A stretch of DNA of 64,000 bases from an uncultured Rhodopila sp. (GTDB lineage: Bacteria > Pseudomonadota > Alphaproteobacteria > Acetobacterales > Acetobacteraceae). A program made the position numbers and the translations under genes. Shown piece by piece: positions 18,463 through 27,246 of this stretch (positions are counted from its first letter, which is position 1; the number at the start of each line of letters is the position of its first letter). The notes beneath the pieces are model-generated. The model was not told where the DNA came from, made no database searches, and saw only the letters and a list, made by a program, of their open reading frames with translations. Location of the stretch: the NCBI RefSeq assembly GCF_903915725.1, contig NZ_CAIWTY010000001.1, forward strand, positions 62,001 through 126,000, written 5' to 3'.

Positions 18463-20746
18463 GACCTGGTCCTTCATTAAACATGTGTCGGTTCTGCTGG
18501 TTCCAAAGCGTGCGGTAAATCGCACACTTTTCGAGCAAGGCGGAGTGACTTCCGATATCAACCACCTTGCCCTTGTCGAGTACGAGGATCTGGTCGCAAT
18601 CGACGAGCGAAGACAGGCGGTGGGTCACGATGACCATGGTACGCCCGCGCGCTATGCGCTTGAGATTCGCGTTGACCAATGCCTCGGATTCCGGATCAAG
18701 CGCGCTTGTTGCTTCATCGAGGATCAGAATGCGCGGGTCGGTGATCAGCGCCCTTGCGATGGCCAGTCGCTGGCGCTGGCCACCCGACAGGTTGGGCGAT
18801 CCTTCCTCGACCCATGTTTCATAGCCGTTGGGCATCCGCTCGATGAATTCTTCGGCGCCAGCCAGGCGTGCCGCGCGGATGGCGTCTTCCAAGGTCAGGC
18901 CGGGACGGCCGGACAGAATATTGTCGCGAATGGTGCCGCGGAACAGGAAGTTCTCCTGCAAGACCACACCAAAGCTGGACCGCAGATGCCGCAGGTTGAT
19001 CTCCCGCAGGTCAGCGCCATCAATCTTAAGGAAGCCCGAGTACTCCCGATTGATACCCTGCAGCAGTCTGGTAATGGTTGACTTGCCCGAGCCGGAACGG
19101 CCGACGAGGCCGAGAGTCGTCCCGGCGGGGACAGAAAAGGTGACGCGGTCGAGAGCCGGGATTTTGGTTCCGGCATAGGTGAAGGTGACGTCCTCGTAGG
19201 AAATAGCGCCGGCGAATTTGGGGCGAAGGCCGCCCGATGCGGCATCGATTTCAAGCGGCCGGTTGAGAACCTCGCCAGCCTGACCCATGGCAGCGCCGAT
19301 TTCTTCCCATTCCTCAATCAGCCGTGCAAGGCCAACGAGCGGCTGGCTAACCCGTTGGGACAGCATCATGAACGCAAACATGCTGCCGATCTGAAAGCCG
19401 TTTTCATCGGAGAGAGCGAGATAGGCACCGACGAGTATCGTGCCCATGTACATGAATCGCTCGATCGGGGTGACGAGGGTCTGTGGCCAGTTCGATAGCT
19501 TTCCCAATTCCATGCGCCATTTGCCGACCTCGGCCGTCTTCTCGTCCCATAGCGCCTTTCGCTGAGGCTCGATCGCGAGCGCCTTTACGGTCTTGATGCC
19601 AAAAATAGTTTCGCCCAGGGCAGCCTGCTTCAAGGTTTCCGCGGTGACGACTTTGCCGAAGATCACGCGGATCGGACGCAAGAAGGCGAGAATTATGAGC
19701 ATGATGACCGTTGCACAGACCACAACGATCCAGGCAAGTGTCGCATTCAGCCAGAACAGAAACGGAAGCAGAACGCCCAGTGTGATCAGGTCCAAAATGG
19801 TGGTCATCAGCTTGCCGGTAATAAACTGCCGGACCTGATTGACCTGGCTGACCTTGTACATAGTCTCGCCGGCCGGATGGCGCTCGAAGTAGTCCAGCGG
19901 GAGGCGAATCAGGCGGCTGAATACCTGCAAGCTTAGCGTCGCGTCGGTTCTGATGCCAACCACCAGAATGATCAGGCGGCGAGCGAAACCCAGCAAGGTT
20001 TCATAGAAAACCATCGTTGCGAGGACTGACGCGATGAGAAAAAGTGTTGAGTAACTGTGATGAACCATCACGCGGTCCACCGTCTGCATGACCAACAGGG
20101 GCGGCAGGATAGTCAGGACACTGATCGACAAGGACGCGATAAGGAGATCGCGAAGATGCTTCTTTTCCTTCATCACGACGCTGAAAAGCCACCGCACCGT
20201 GAACGGCGGGTCGGCTTTTTCCTGCGACCGTTCGGCGCGTATCAGAACGACCTCGCCGCTCCAGACCTCGGCGAGGCGCATTTCGTCCACGGGAATCGGC
20301 GGCTCGGCCTCCGGGGCGCGGGGATCCCGAATGAAGACGGTTTTCGTCTCCGCGTTTGCGCCGGTCAGTAGCCCTGCCGAGCCGTCATTGAACAGCAGGA
20401 CAACGGGACCGGCACCGGCAACAGAGAACATGTGGCGCCAGCGCAGACGCAGCGCGCGCGACCACATTCCCGAGTTTTGCGCCCACGCCGAGAGCGCCGC
20501 CGCGGTCGGATAGGTTTCGCCCTGACCCAGGCGGAAATCCGCAGAATCCAACTCGAGCCCGAAATACCGTGCTGCCGCCATCATCGCCAGAAGTCTGGGA
20601 TGAATCGGGCCGCGTCCGGCGCCGCCGGATCCGGACGACATGCCGGCACCGGACGATCCACCACCGCCCGCCGCGGCGTCCGCTAAGGTTGCCGGTACGC
20701 GGCTAGTCCCCAATGGCCCGGGGGTGTGTCCGTCAGATATGTCCAC
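18425..20746 (-). CDS. Type I secretion ABC exporter (HlyB-like, with degenerate C39 domain)
   Basis: Inner-membrane ATPase of a type I secretion system, 773 residues. After a Gly/Ser-rich leader, residues about 45-175 form a C39-peptidase-like domain (LLAMMAAARYFGLELD... VVLLFNDGSAGLLTG) that lacks the catalytic cysteine, as in RTX-toxin exporters, so it should bind but not cleave its cargo. Six transmembrane helices follow (about 190-480). The nucleotide-binding domain has Walker A GLVGRSGSGKST, signature NLSGGQRQRLAIARAL, Walker B ILILDEATSALD and the H-loop IVTHRLSS. First gene of the block; no outer-membrane channel or RTX-repeat substrate is encoded nearby. Confidence 0.95.
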   Translation of the reverse strand: MDISDGHTPGPLGTSRVPATLADAAAGGGGSSGAGMSSGSGGAGRGPIHPRLLAMMAAARYFGLELDSADFRLGQGETYPTAAALSAWAQNSGMWSRALRLRWRHMFSVAGAGPVVLLFNDGSAGLLTGANAETKTVFIRDPRAPEAEPPIPVDEMRLAEVWSGEVVLIRAERSQEKADPPFTVRWLFSVVMKEKKHLRDLLIASLSISVLTILPPLLVMQTVDRVMVHHSYSTLFLIASVLATMVFYETLLGFARRLIILVVGIRTDATLSLQVFSRLIRLPLDYFERHPAGETMYKVSQVNQVRQFITGKLMTTILDLITLGVLLPFLFWLNATLAWIVVVCATVIMLIILAFLRPIRVIFGKVVTAETLKQAALGETIFGIKTVKALAIEPQRKALWDEKTAEVGKWRMELGKLSNWPQTLVTPIERFMYMGTILVGAYLALSDENGFQIGSMFAFMMLSQRVSQPLVGLARLIEEWEEIGAAMGQAGEVLNRPLEIDAASGGLRPKFAGAISYEDVTFTYAGTKIPALDRVTFSVPAGTTLGLVGRSGSGKSTITRLLQGINREYSGFLKIDGADLREINLRHLRSSFGVVLQENFLFRGTIRDNILSGRPGLTLEDAIRAARLAGAEEFIERMPNGYETWVEEGSPNLSGGQRQRLAIARALITDPRILILDEATSALDPESEALVNANLKRIARGRTMVIVTHRLSSLVDCDQILVLDKGKVVDIGSHSALLEKCAIYRTLWNQQNRHMFNEGPGHAALAPTLLQGH

Positions 20747-21212
20747 GAGCGAACCCTTTTAGTGGCGTATCAGACAACGACAGGTCCCGAGATGCTCGGA
20801 CTCTGCGGCGCCTGGCCAGTTTGTGTACGAGGACATGCACAGCCAAACACCTGCCAAAGCCATTTTCTGGCGCGACAGAACGATAGTTGGCACTCCTGAA
20901 ACCCGCCGCGATCACTGCGGCGGCTCGATCACGATTTCGAGTATGTAGAACCGAACCATCAAAACCAACAAAAATCTTAATTCGGATGCAAACTTGCATC
21001 GACACCGATCCTGATGTCGTCGCAATTCTGATACCCTTATGCTGACCCCGGACGCCTTTTGGCACGCTTGGCGGCGCATGCCAAACACCCGCCATCAACA
21101 GCCCCACGTACGATGCGCCGGTTCCAGGAGCTTGATCGGCGTAGTGCGAGATGGATCGTCAACGACCCGAAGATGTGCCTATTCTGTGACAGCCTTGCAG
21201 GGAGAAGCTGGC
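20747..21212. other. Divergent intergenic region between exporter and GNAT gene
   Basis: 466 bases separating the minus-strand secretion block from the plus-strand acetyltransferase. Positions 20930-21010 are A/T-rich relative to the surroundings and include a perfect 16-base palindrome (separate entry). A 124-codon minus frame across it has no family look and a poor start, so I do not call it. Confidence 0.55.
20985..21000. promoter_or_regulatory. Perfect 7-2-7 palindrome, candidate operator
   Basis: gatgcaa-ac-ttgcatc is a perfect inverted repeat with a two-base centre, in the A/T-rich part of the divergent region, about 240 bases upstream of the exporter start and 213 upstream of the GNAT start. 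Size and symmetry suit a dimeric regulator. Which regulator binds is unknown. Confidence 0.45.
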
Positions 21213-21731
21213 ATGAACATCCGAAACGCCACGGAAGCCGATGTTCCGGACATGCAGGCGATCTACGCCCACCACGTGCTGCACGGCACCGGGACGTTCG
21301 AGGAGGAACCTCCTTCGGTGGAGGAGATGGCCGCGAGGTTCCATAAGATCATCGACCAGGGCTCCGTCTGGCTGGTCGCCTCGGACGCGACCGGTGTGCT
21401 CGGCTTCGGCTATTACGGCCCGTTCCGCGACCGCTCGGCCTATCGCTTCACGGTGGAGGACAGCATCTATGTCCGGGAGGACGTGCGCGGCCAAGGCGTT
21501 GGCAAGGCGCTGGTGACCAGGCTGATCGAACTGGCAACCGTTCAGGGAGCGCGCCAGATGATCGCCGTGATAGGCGATTCCGATAACGTCGGGTCAATCG
21601 GCGTGCACGCCAGCCTGGGTTTCAACCGCGTCGGGACCATGCGGGCGGTTGGAATCAAGTTCGGCCGCTGGATCGACGTGGTCACCATGCAGCGCGCTCT
21701 GGGCAAAGGCGACGCGAACGTCCCGGCCTGA
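21213..21731 (+). CDS. GNAT N-acetyltransferase, phosphinothricin-acetyltransferase-like
   Basis: 172 residues. MNIRNATEADVPDMQAIYAHHV begins the fold, followed by TGTFEEEPPS, YYGPFRDRSAYRFTVEDSIYVREDVRGQGVGKAL (acetyl-CoA pyrophosphate loop R/Q-G-x-G-x-G/A) and the C-terminal SLGFNRVGTMRAVGIKFGRWIDVV typical of the Pat/Bar/MddA group, which acetylate phosphinothricin or methionine sulfoximine/sulfone. The ATG at 21213 follows GGAGAAG. It ends 10 bases before the AmpG-like start, so the two are probably co-transcribed. Confidence 0.9.
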   Translation: MNIRNATEADVPDMQAIYAHHVLHGTGTFEEEPPSVEEMAARFHKIIDQGSVWLVASDATGVLGFGYYGPFRDRSAYRFTVEDSIYVREDVRGQGVGKALVTRLIELATVQGARQMIAVIGDSDNVGSIGVHASLGFNRVGTMRAVGIKFGRWIDVVTMQRALGKGDANVPA

Positions 21732-21741
21732 TCGCCCTATC

Positions 21742-23022
21742 ATGCGCTTCGACAGGCGGTTGGCCGCGATGGCCGCCTACGGCTTCGTCTCCGGCCTGCC
21801 GCTGCCCCTCTCCGGGTTCACCTTCCGGCTGTGGCTGTCTGACAGCGGCACTGCGCTTTCGGTGGTCGGGCTGACCGCCTGGATCGGGCTGGCGTATTCG
21901 CTCAAGTTCCTGTGGGCTCCGCTGCTCGATCAGCCACCGCCGTTAGCGGGACTGCGGCGTCTCGGCCGCCGCCGGGGATGGCTGCTGTTGGTTCAGCCGC
22001 TGCTCGGACTGGCCGCGGTGCTGCTGGCGCTGTCCGACCCGGGCGCCGCTCCGGTGGCGGCCTTTGCGGCGGCCGCCTGCGTGGCGGTATTGTCGGCGAC
22101 CCAGGACATCGCCATCGACGCCTGGCGCATCGAGATTTTCCCCGAGCGCCGCCAGGGCGTGGCGTTGGCCTGTTATGTGTGGGGATATCGCATCGCCATG
22201 CTGGTTTCGACGACCGGCGTGATCGCCGCGGCGGGATATGTCGGCTGGCATCAGGCGCTGCTGGGCGTGGCGGTCCTGATCGCCGCCGGAAGCGGAGTCA
22301 CCCTGGCGGCGACCCGAGAGGACGGGCCGGCGGCGATTCCGCCGCGTGGACTGCGGCATGCGGTGATCGACCCGGTGCGCTCGTTCCTGGCGCGTCCGTC
22401 ATCATTGCTGTTGCTGGCGTTCGTAGCGCTGTTCAAGCTGGGCGAGGCGATGGCCGGGATCATGACCGCTCCATTTTACCGGCACCTGACCTTCGACAAG
22501 GCGGTGATCGCGGGAACCGGGCCGTTTTCATTGGGCGGCACGCTGGCCGGCATCACCCTGGGCGGGTGGCTGGTGGCGCGCATTGGAGTCGGGCGGGCGC
22601 TGCTGCTGACCGGTTCGGCGCAGACGCTGGCGATGGCAATGTATGTGCTGCTGTCTTTGACTCCCGGACAGCCCGCGATGCTGTATGCGACGGTGACGAC
22701 CGAGGCGTTCGCGCAAGGGTTGGCCGATGCCGCTTTCCTGACCTTCCTGTCCGGGCTGTGCGCGCGGGAGTTCGCGGCGACGCAGTATGCGCTGCTGTCC
22801 TCGGTGCCTAATCTGGCGATCCATACCATCGGCGGGGTGTCGGGGCTGATGGCTGCGTCGCTGGGATGGACGTTGTTCTATGCCGTTTGCATGGCGGGCG
22901 CGCTGCCGGGGATGGCGCTGATGCTGGTTCTGCTGCGGCGGCAGAAGCAGCGGACGTCGGAAGGTGGACCTCGATCCGCCGGGGTGGATGGCGCGTTGCA
23001 AACCTTCCCGAAGGATTCCTGA
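21742..23022 (+). CDS. ampG: AmpG-family muropeptide MFS transporter
   Basis: 12-helix inner-membrane permease of the AmpG type, which brings GlcNAc-anhydroMurNAc-peptides from the periplasm into the cell for cell-wall recycling. Seen: the N-terminal YGFVSGLPLPLSGFTFRLWL with the family's G-x-x-x-G-L-P pattern, WIGLAYSLKFLWAPLLDQ, and AAACVAVLSATQDIAIDAWRIE, the strongly conserved SATQDIAIDA motif. 426 residues. ATG 21742 is chosen because the longer upstream frame overlaps the GNAT gene. No ampD/ampC lies nearby. Confidence 0.9.
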   Translation: MRFDRRLAAMAAYGFVSGLPLPLSGFTFRLWLSDSGTALSVVGLTAWIGLAYSLKFLWAPLLDQPPPLAGLRRLGRRRGWLLLVQPLLGLAAVLLALSDPGAAPVAAFAAAACVAVLSATQDIAIDAWRIEIFPERRQGVALACYVWGYRIAMLVSTTGVIAAAGYVGWHQALLGVAVLIAAGSGVTLAATREDGPAAIPPRGLRHAVIDPVRSFLARPSSLLLLAFVALFKLGEAMAGIMTAPFYRHLTFDKAVIAGTGPFSLGGTLAGITLGGWLVARIGVGRALLLTGSAQTLAMAMYVLLSLTPGQPAMLYATVTTEAFAQGLADAAFLTFLSGLCAREFAATQYALLSSVPNLAIHTIGGVSGLMAASLGWTLFYAVCMAGALPGMALMLVLLRRQKQRTSEGGPRSAGVDGALQTFPKDS

Positions 23023-23046
23023 TATCGGACTTTAGGAGGCCTTCGG

Positions 23047-23255
23047 ATGATCGCCGTCCCGTTCGATCCCCTCAAACCCGCCGATCGGCTGCGTGCGTTC
23101 GGCATCGGGATCACCGCGGATGTGCGGGCTATTGGAGTCGGGATCAAGCGTGATCTGGTTGAACTGGGGCGGCGGCTGACCATCCGCTTCCACGGGATCT
23201 CGTGATCGCGGTCGGGATCATCCTCATGGCAATCAGATACCTGCCGCCTCATTAA
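23047..23255 (+). pseudogene. Frameshifted small membrane-protein gene
   Basis: AGGAGG stands eight bases before ATG 23047. The first frame encodes 52 residues (MIAVPFDPLKPADRLRAFGI... ending RRLTIRFHGIS) and stops with TGA at 23203. Immediately, in the frame reading ctc gtg atc gcg, the DNA encodes LVIAVGIILMAIRYLPPH and stops with TAA at 23253. A membrane helix after an R-L-T-I-R-F-x-G segment is the expected continuation, and restoring one base in ggg-at(g)-ctc joins the two parts. It is therefore probably a single-base deletion (or a sequencing error). The stop overlaps that of the convergent MFS gene. Confidence 0.65.
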
Positions 23256-24526
23256 AGCCGTGGCCGCAGAGTGCTCCAGCGGCGCGCGAGGATGATCCAG
23301 CGTGCGACAACCGTCAGGGAGGCTCCGCCACGCCGCATCGGGTAGCTGATGAGGAACAGCACCACGATCAGGTTGGCGAGATTGAACACCACGCCGGAGG
23401 CGAAGGCCGGCTGATACGACCCGAACAGGTCAACCAGCAAGCCGGCGTACCAGCTCCCGAACGCCATACCCGACATCGCCGTGAACAACACCGTCGGGAT
23501 CCGCCACGAAGCCTCTTTTGACGGATACAGGTCTCGGATCGCCACCGAGTAGGCCGGGATGATGCCGCTGAAGCCCAGCCCGAAAGCCGCCGAAACGGCG
23601 AACAGCCCGGCCTCGTTGCGGGTCAGCATAAACGCGCCGATGGCCAGCATCTGAAACGCCGAACCGGCCATCACCGTCCGCAGGCCGCCGAACCTGTCGG
23701 CGAAGGCTCCCCAGAACTGACGTGACAGGAACGCGCAGGCCGTCAGGACCGACACCATCGCCGCGCCATCGGCGATGCCGATATCGCCGCAGAACGCGAC
23801 GAGGTGCGACGCCGGCAGCGCCATCGGCACGCAGCAGAGGAAACCGGCCAGGCAGATCAGCCCCATCGTCACGTTAGGCGCCATCCCCAGCACGCGACCC
23901 CTCGCCAGGAGACCGGCCTGGACGCCCGAGGTCACGACCGGTTCCGGGGCCGGGCGCAACAGCGCCAGCATCGGCAGGATCAGCGCCAGCACGACGCCGC
24001 CATAGGCCAGCATCGCCGTTTGCCAGCCGTAGCGTGCGATGCCGTACCCGATCAGCGATGGCCAGATCATGCCGGCGATATACTGGCCGGAGGAAATCAG
24101 CGCGATCGCCGTGCCGCGGCGGCGATCGAACCAGCGGCTGACATAGACGATCAGCGGCGCATAGATCGCGCCATTGCCGAGAAATCCGATGAACAGGCCA
24201 TGGCCAACCAGCAGCGCCCACACCGTGCCGAGGCTGGAGAGTGCCAGCCCGGCGGCCATCATCACCGCGCCCAGCATCACCGTTCGGCGGATGCCGATGC
24301 GGTCAGCCAGCCAGCCCATCGGGACGCCGCCGGCTCCGTTGCCGATCCACACCAGCGCGCTGGCCAGCGACAGCACCGACCGGTCGGTGTGAAGCGCCGC
24401 CTGCATGTCTCTCAAACCGACGACCGCCAACAGCGGCGAGCCATAGGATACTGACAATATGGCCAGGGTCAGCAGCGCCGCCCGCCACGACAGCGGCCCC
24501 TCGATCGTGCCGCTGGACTTCGGCAT
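23252..24526 (-). CDS. MFS transporter (monocarboxylate / oxalate-formate antiporter-like)
   Basis: 424 residues with 12 predicted membrane helices. The loop 2-3 motif GGVPMGWLADRIGIRRTVMLG is typical of major facilitator transporters, and VYVSRWFDRRRGTAIALISSGQYIAGMIWP resembles the OFA/monocarboxylate branch. ATG 24526 has GGGAGGAAAA ahead of it; the longer frame from 24628 would add a low-complexity leader. It is divergent from the CoA-transferase gene, so it might carry an organic acid related to that enzyme, but this is inference only. Confidence 0.85.
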   Translation of the reverse strand: MPKSSGTIEGPLSWRAALLTLAILSVSYGSPLLAVVGLRDMQAALHTDRSVLSLASALVWIGNGAGGVPMGWLADRIGIRRTVMLGAVMMAAGLALSSLGTVWALLVGHGLFIGFLGNGAIYAPLIVYVSRWFDRRRGTAIALISSGQYIAGMIWPSLIGYGIARYGWQTAMLAYGGVVLALILPMLALLRPAPEPVVTSGVQAGLLARGRVLGMAPNVTMGLICLAGFLCCVPMALPASHLVAFCGDIGIADGAAMVSVLTACAFLSRQFWGAFADRFGGLRTVMAGSAFQMLAIGAFMLTRNEAGLFAVSAAFGLGFSGIIPAYSVAIRDLYPSKEASWRIPTVLFTAMSGMAFGSWYAGLLVDLFGSYQPAFASGVVFNLANLIVVLFLISYPMRRGGASLTVVARWIILARRWSTLRPRL

Positions 24527-24648
24527 CCGTTTTCCTCCCACTCGCGGCGCGGCCCTGTTCGCCGGGCCGGTTGCTTGCGTCCTGCCGCAACCTATAACCG
24601 TCTGACGACTCGCCGCCGCACGCAACAACCGGCATCCGGGAGACTGAT

Positions 24649-25854
24649 ATGACCGATCCGACAGGTCCGCTGAAAGGTTTGCGGGTATTCGACCTCACCC
24701 GCGTGCTGGCGGGCCCGACCTGTGTGCAGATGCTGGCCGATCTGGGGGCGGATGTCATCAAGATCGAGCGGCCGGGGGCGGGCGACGATACCCGGGGTTT
24801 TGCTCCGCCCTTCATGCCAGGGACGAAGGAAAGCGCATACTTCATCGGCGTCAACCGCAACAAGCGCTCGGTCACCTTGGACATCGGCCAGCCGGAAGGC
24901 CAGGAGATCGCGTTGAAGCTGATCGCCGGGTGCGACATCCTGGTCGAGAATTTCAAAGTCGGCGCGCTGGCCAAATACGGTCTGGGATATGAGCAGCTTC
25001 ATGCTCGGTTCCCGCGGTTGGTCTACTGCTCGATTACCGGCTTCGGCCAGACCGGGCCGTATGCGCCGCGGCCGGGTTACGACAGCCTGATCCAGGGCAT
25101 GGGCGGGGTCATGAGCCTGACGGGCGAGCCGGAGGGACTGCCTCAGAAGGTGGGCGTGCCGGTGGCGGACCTGTTCGCCGGTTTGTATGGCTGCATCGGT
25201 ATCCTGGCGGCGCTGCGGCATCGCGACCTGACCGGGCAGGGGCAGCAGATCGATATCGGGATGCTGGATACCAGCGTAGCGTGGCTGGCCAACCAGGGCA
25301 TGAACTACCTGGCGACCGGCGAGAACCCGGTGCGGCTGGGCAACCAGCATCCCAACATCGCGCCATACCAGGTGTTCCCGACCGCCGACGGCCACATGGT
25401 GCTGTCCATCGGCAATGACCCTACGTTCAGGCGCTTCTGCGAGGCGTTCGGGCTGACCTACCTGCTGGACGATCCGCGCTTCGTCACCAACGCCGCCCGT
25501 GTCGGCAACCGGCAGCTTGTCACCGATACGCTGACTCCGGTCATGCAGCGTCATCCGACGCACTGGTGGATCGAGCGGCTGGAGGGGCTGAAGATCGGCT
25601 GCGGGCCGATCAACAAATTGGCGGAGGTGTTTTCCGACCCGCATGTGCTGGCGCGCGAGATGGTGCTGGAGATGGAGCACGGGTCGGGGCAGACGGTGAA
25701 GGTGATCGCCAACCCGGTGAAGCTGTCGGAGACTCCGGCAGATTATCGGCTGCCGCCGCCTTTGCTGGGCGAGCACACGGATGCTGTGCTGGCGGAGCGG
25801 CTGGGTATGGATGAGGCGGAGTTGGCAGCGCTACGCGAGAAGGGGGTTATTTGA
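24649..25854 (+). CDS. CaiB/BaiF family (class III) CoA-transferase
   Basis: Transfers CoA between carboxylic acids through an aspartyl-CoA intermediate. Seen: GLRVFDLTRVLAGPTCVQMLADLGADVIKIE at the N-terminus, NRNKRSVTLDI, the FKVGALAKYGLGYEQL helix, and GPYAPRPGYDSLIQGMGG, which holds the conserved nucleophilic aspartate region (about residue 145). Length 401 residues is normal. The substrates are unknown; formyl-CoA, succinate-hydroxymethylglutarate and dicarboxylate transferases all share these motifs. Divergently oriented MFS partner 123 bases upstream. Confidence 0.92.
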   Translation: MTDPTGPLKGLRVFDLTRVLAGPTCVQMLADLGADVIKIERPGAGDDTRGFAPPFMPGTKESAYFIGVNRNKRSVTLDIGQPEGQEIALKLIAGCDILVENFKVGALAKYGLGYEQLHARFPRLVYCSITGFGQTGPYAPRPGYDSLIQGMGGVMSLTGEPEGLPQKVGVPVADLFAGLYGCIGILAALRHRDLTGQGQQIDIGMLDTSVAWLANQGMNYLATGENPVRLGNQHPNIAPYQVFPTADGHMVLSIGNDPTFRRFCEAFGLTYLLDDPRFVTNAARVGNRQLVTDTLTPVMQRHPTHWWIERLEGLKIGCGPINKLAEVFSDPHVLAREMVLEMEHGSGQTVKVIANPVKLSETPADYRLPPPLLGEHTDAVLAERLGMDEAELAALREKGVI

Positions 25855-25905
25855 TCGGCTTTCCCGCGGATCGATGCCAGAGTGCAAGCGATTGCAGGAG
25901 GTTGC

Positions 25906-27246
25906 GTGAGCGAAGCCAGGTGGACGCTGTCGGTGGAGGATTTCGGTCCGATCAAGTCGGCGTCCGTGACGCTGGCTCCGTTCACCGTGTTCACCGGTCA
26001 CAATAATACCGGCAAAAGCTATATGGCGTCGCTGATCTGGGCAGCACTGAATAGTTCGGAAATTCTCAATCGTCCCGGGGCGCAGCGCGGGCCGGCGTTC
26101 GACGCGGTCGTTGAATTGGTCGGCGAGATACGCTCTGGCAGGAAGCCGGTTGTCGAAGGGCCGGATTGAGAAAAGCTGGTCGATTGGCTGAACGTTGCAC
26201 TGAACGACCGGTCGCTTGGTATAGTTGGCAGGATTTTCGCGTGCGGGGATTTTCGCGGAGCCGGCTCCCGGATCGATGTTTCCGCGTCAGTATCGCCGCT
26301 TAGTGTGAAAATTCGGCAGATCCATGGTAATGAGGCACCAGATGGCTCTGGCAGTGTAGACATCGAGTCAGGTGTTTACGGCACCAGCTATTTCCTCGGC
26401 GTCCAAACATTCTTGGTACCCGTCAAGCCGAATAAGATTTCTATCGATTGGGCCATACGCTCCACGCTGATGCGCCGCTTGTCAGATCCTTTCGGCCCGG
26501 TCGATTACATACCGGCAGCCCGGACCGGACTGATGGTTGCGCTGAAGACCTTGATTGCCAGCCTGTTTGGATCAATGGGTGACGAGGATGAAGCGGAGAA
26601 GCGTTCAAATCTTCCGTTGCCGGTGAGACGCTTTCTGGCCGCCGTAAATAGTTCTGTCGATAAGCCAGAGGACGACCACTTTGAAATTGCTGGACTTATT
26701 GAGCGTGAAATCCTCGGCGGCAAGATCGTGCAGGCGGAAAATGGTGATTTCCGTTTCGCCTTCAGTCACTCGACGCCCCCTATGCCGTTGCATGCCACCT
26801 CGTCGCTGATCACCGAACTGGCTCCGTTCATCCTGCTCCTCAAAGGAGGCCTCCGAGGATCGGTCATTTTCGAGGAGCCTGAGGCGCATCTGCATCTTGA
26901 CGCGCAACGAGTGCTTGCCAGAGCGTTGGTTCGGCTGGTTAACACCGGAACGCCTGTTATAGTGACAACGCATAGCGATACTTTTCTGCAACAGATCAAC
27001 CTCCTGATGCGCCTGTCCACGCATCCCGCTCGGGACGAACTGGCAAGGGAATTCCACTACGATCGGGCAGAGCTCCTCGACCCGGCCATGGCTGCCGGAT
27101 ACGAATTCATCCGAACTGCCGATGGGACTGTTGTCCGCGAGCTCGAAAAAACCCGCCTCGGTTTCGTCGAGCCCGAGATGAACCAGACCCTCGCCGATCT
27201 GTCACACGAAATCCTCGAGATGGAACGCCGCGAATCCGATGCATGA
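25906..27246 (+). pseudogene. OLD/AAA-type ATPase gene interrupted by an in-frame TGA (candidate defence gene)
   Basis: GTG 25906 is preceded by AGGAGG. The frame encodes Walker A GHNNTGKS (residues 31-38) and stops at codon 88 (TGA, 26167-26169). The same frame is then open to 27246 and contains the rest of one ATPase: SSLITELAPFILLLKGGL, Walker B VIFEEPEAHLHLD (Glu-Glu at about 323-324) and the His-switch VIVTTHSDTFLQQI. The EPEAHLH form is typical of OLD-, AAA15- and AAA21-type ATPases found in many phage-defence operons. Either the gene is dead, or the TGA is read through, or it is a sequencing error. Codon use is visibly less G/C-ended than in the neighbours, suggesting transfer. It overlaps the next gene by eight bases. 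Confidence 0.7.

Noticed and set aside
18425-20746. Bacteriocin-type exporter with leader-peptidase activity
   Set aside because: The C39-like domain lacks the catalytic cysteine, so it should not cleave double-glycine leaders.
20733-21107. 124-codon minus frame upstream of the exporter
   Set aside because: No ribosome-binding site or family pattern, and it runs through the likely promoter region.
26167-26169. Selenocysteine at the in-frame TGA
   Set aside because: AAA ATPases of this type are not selenoproteins, and no SECIS-like hairpin is evident just after the codon.
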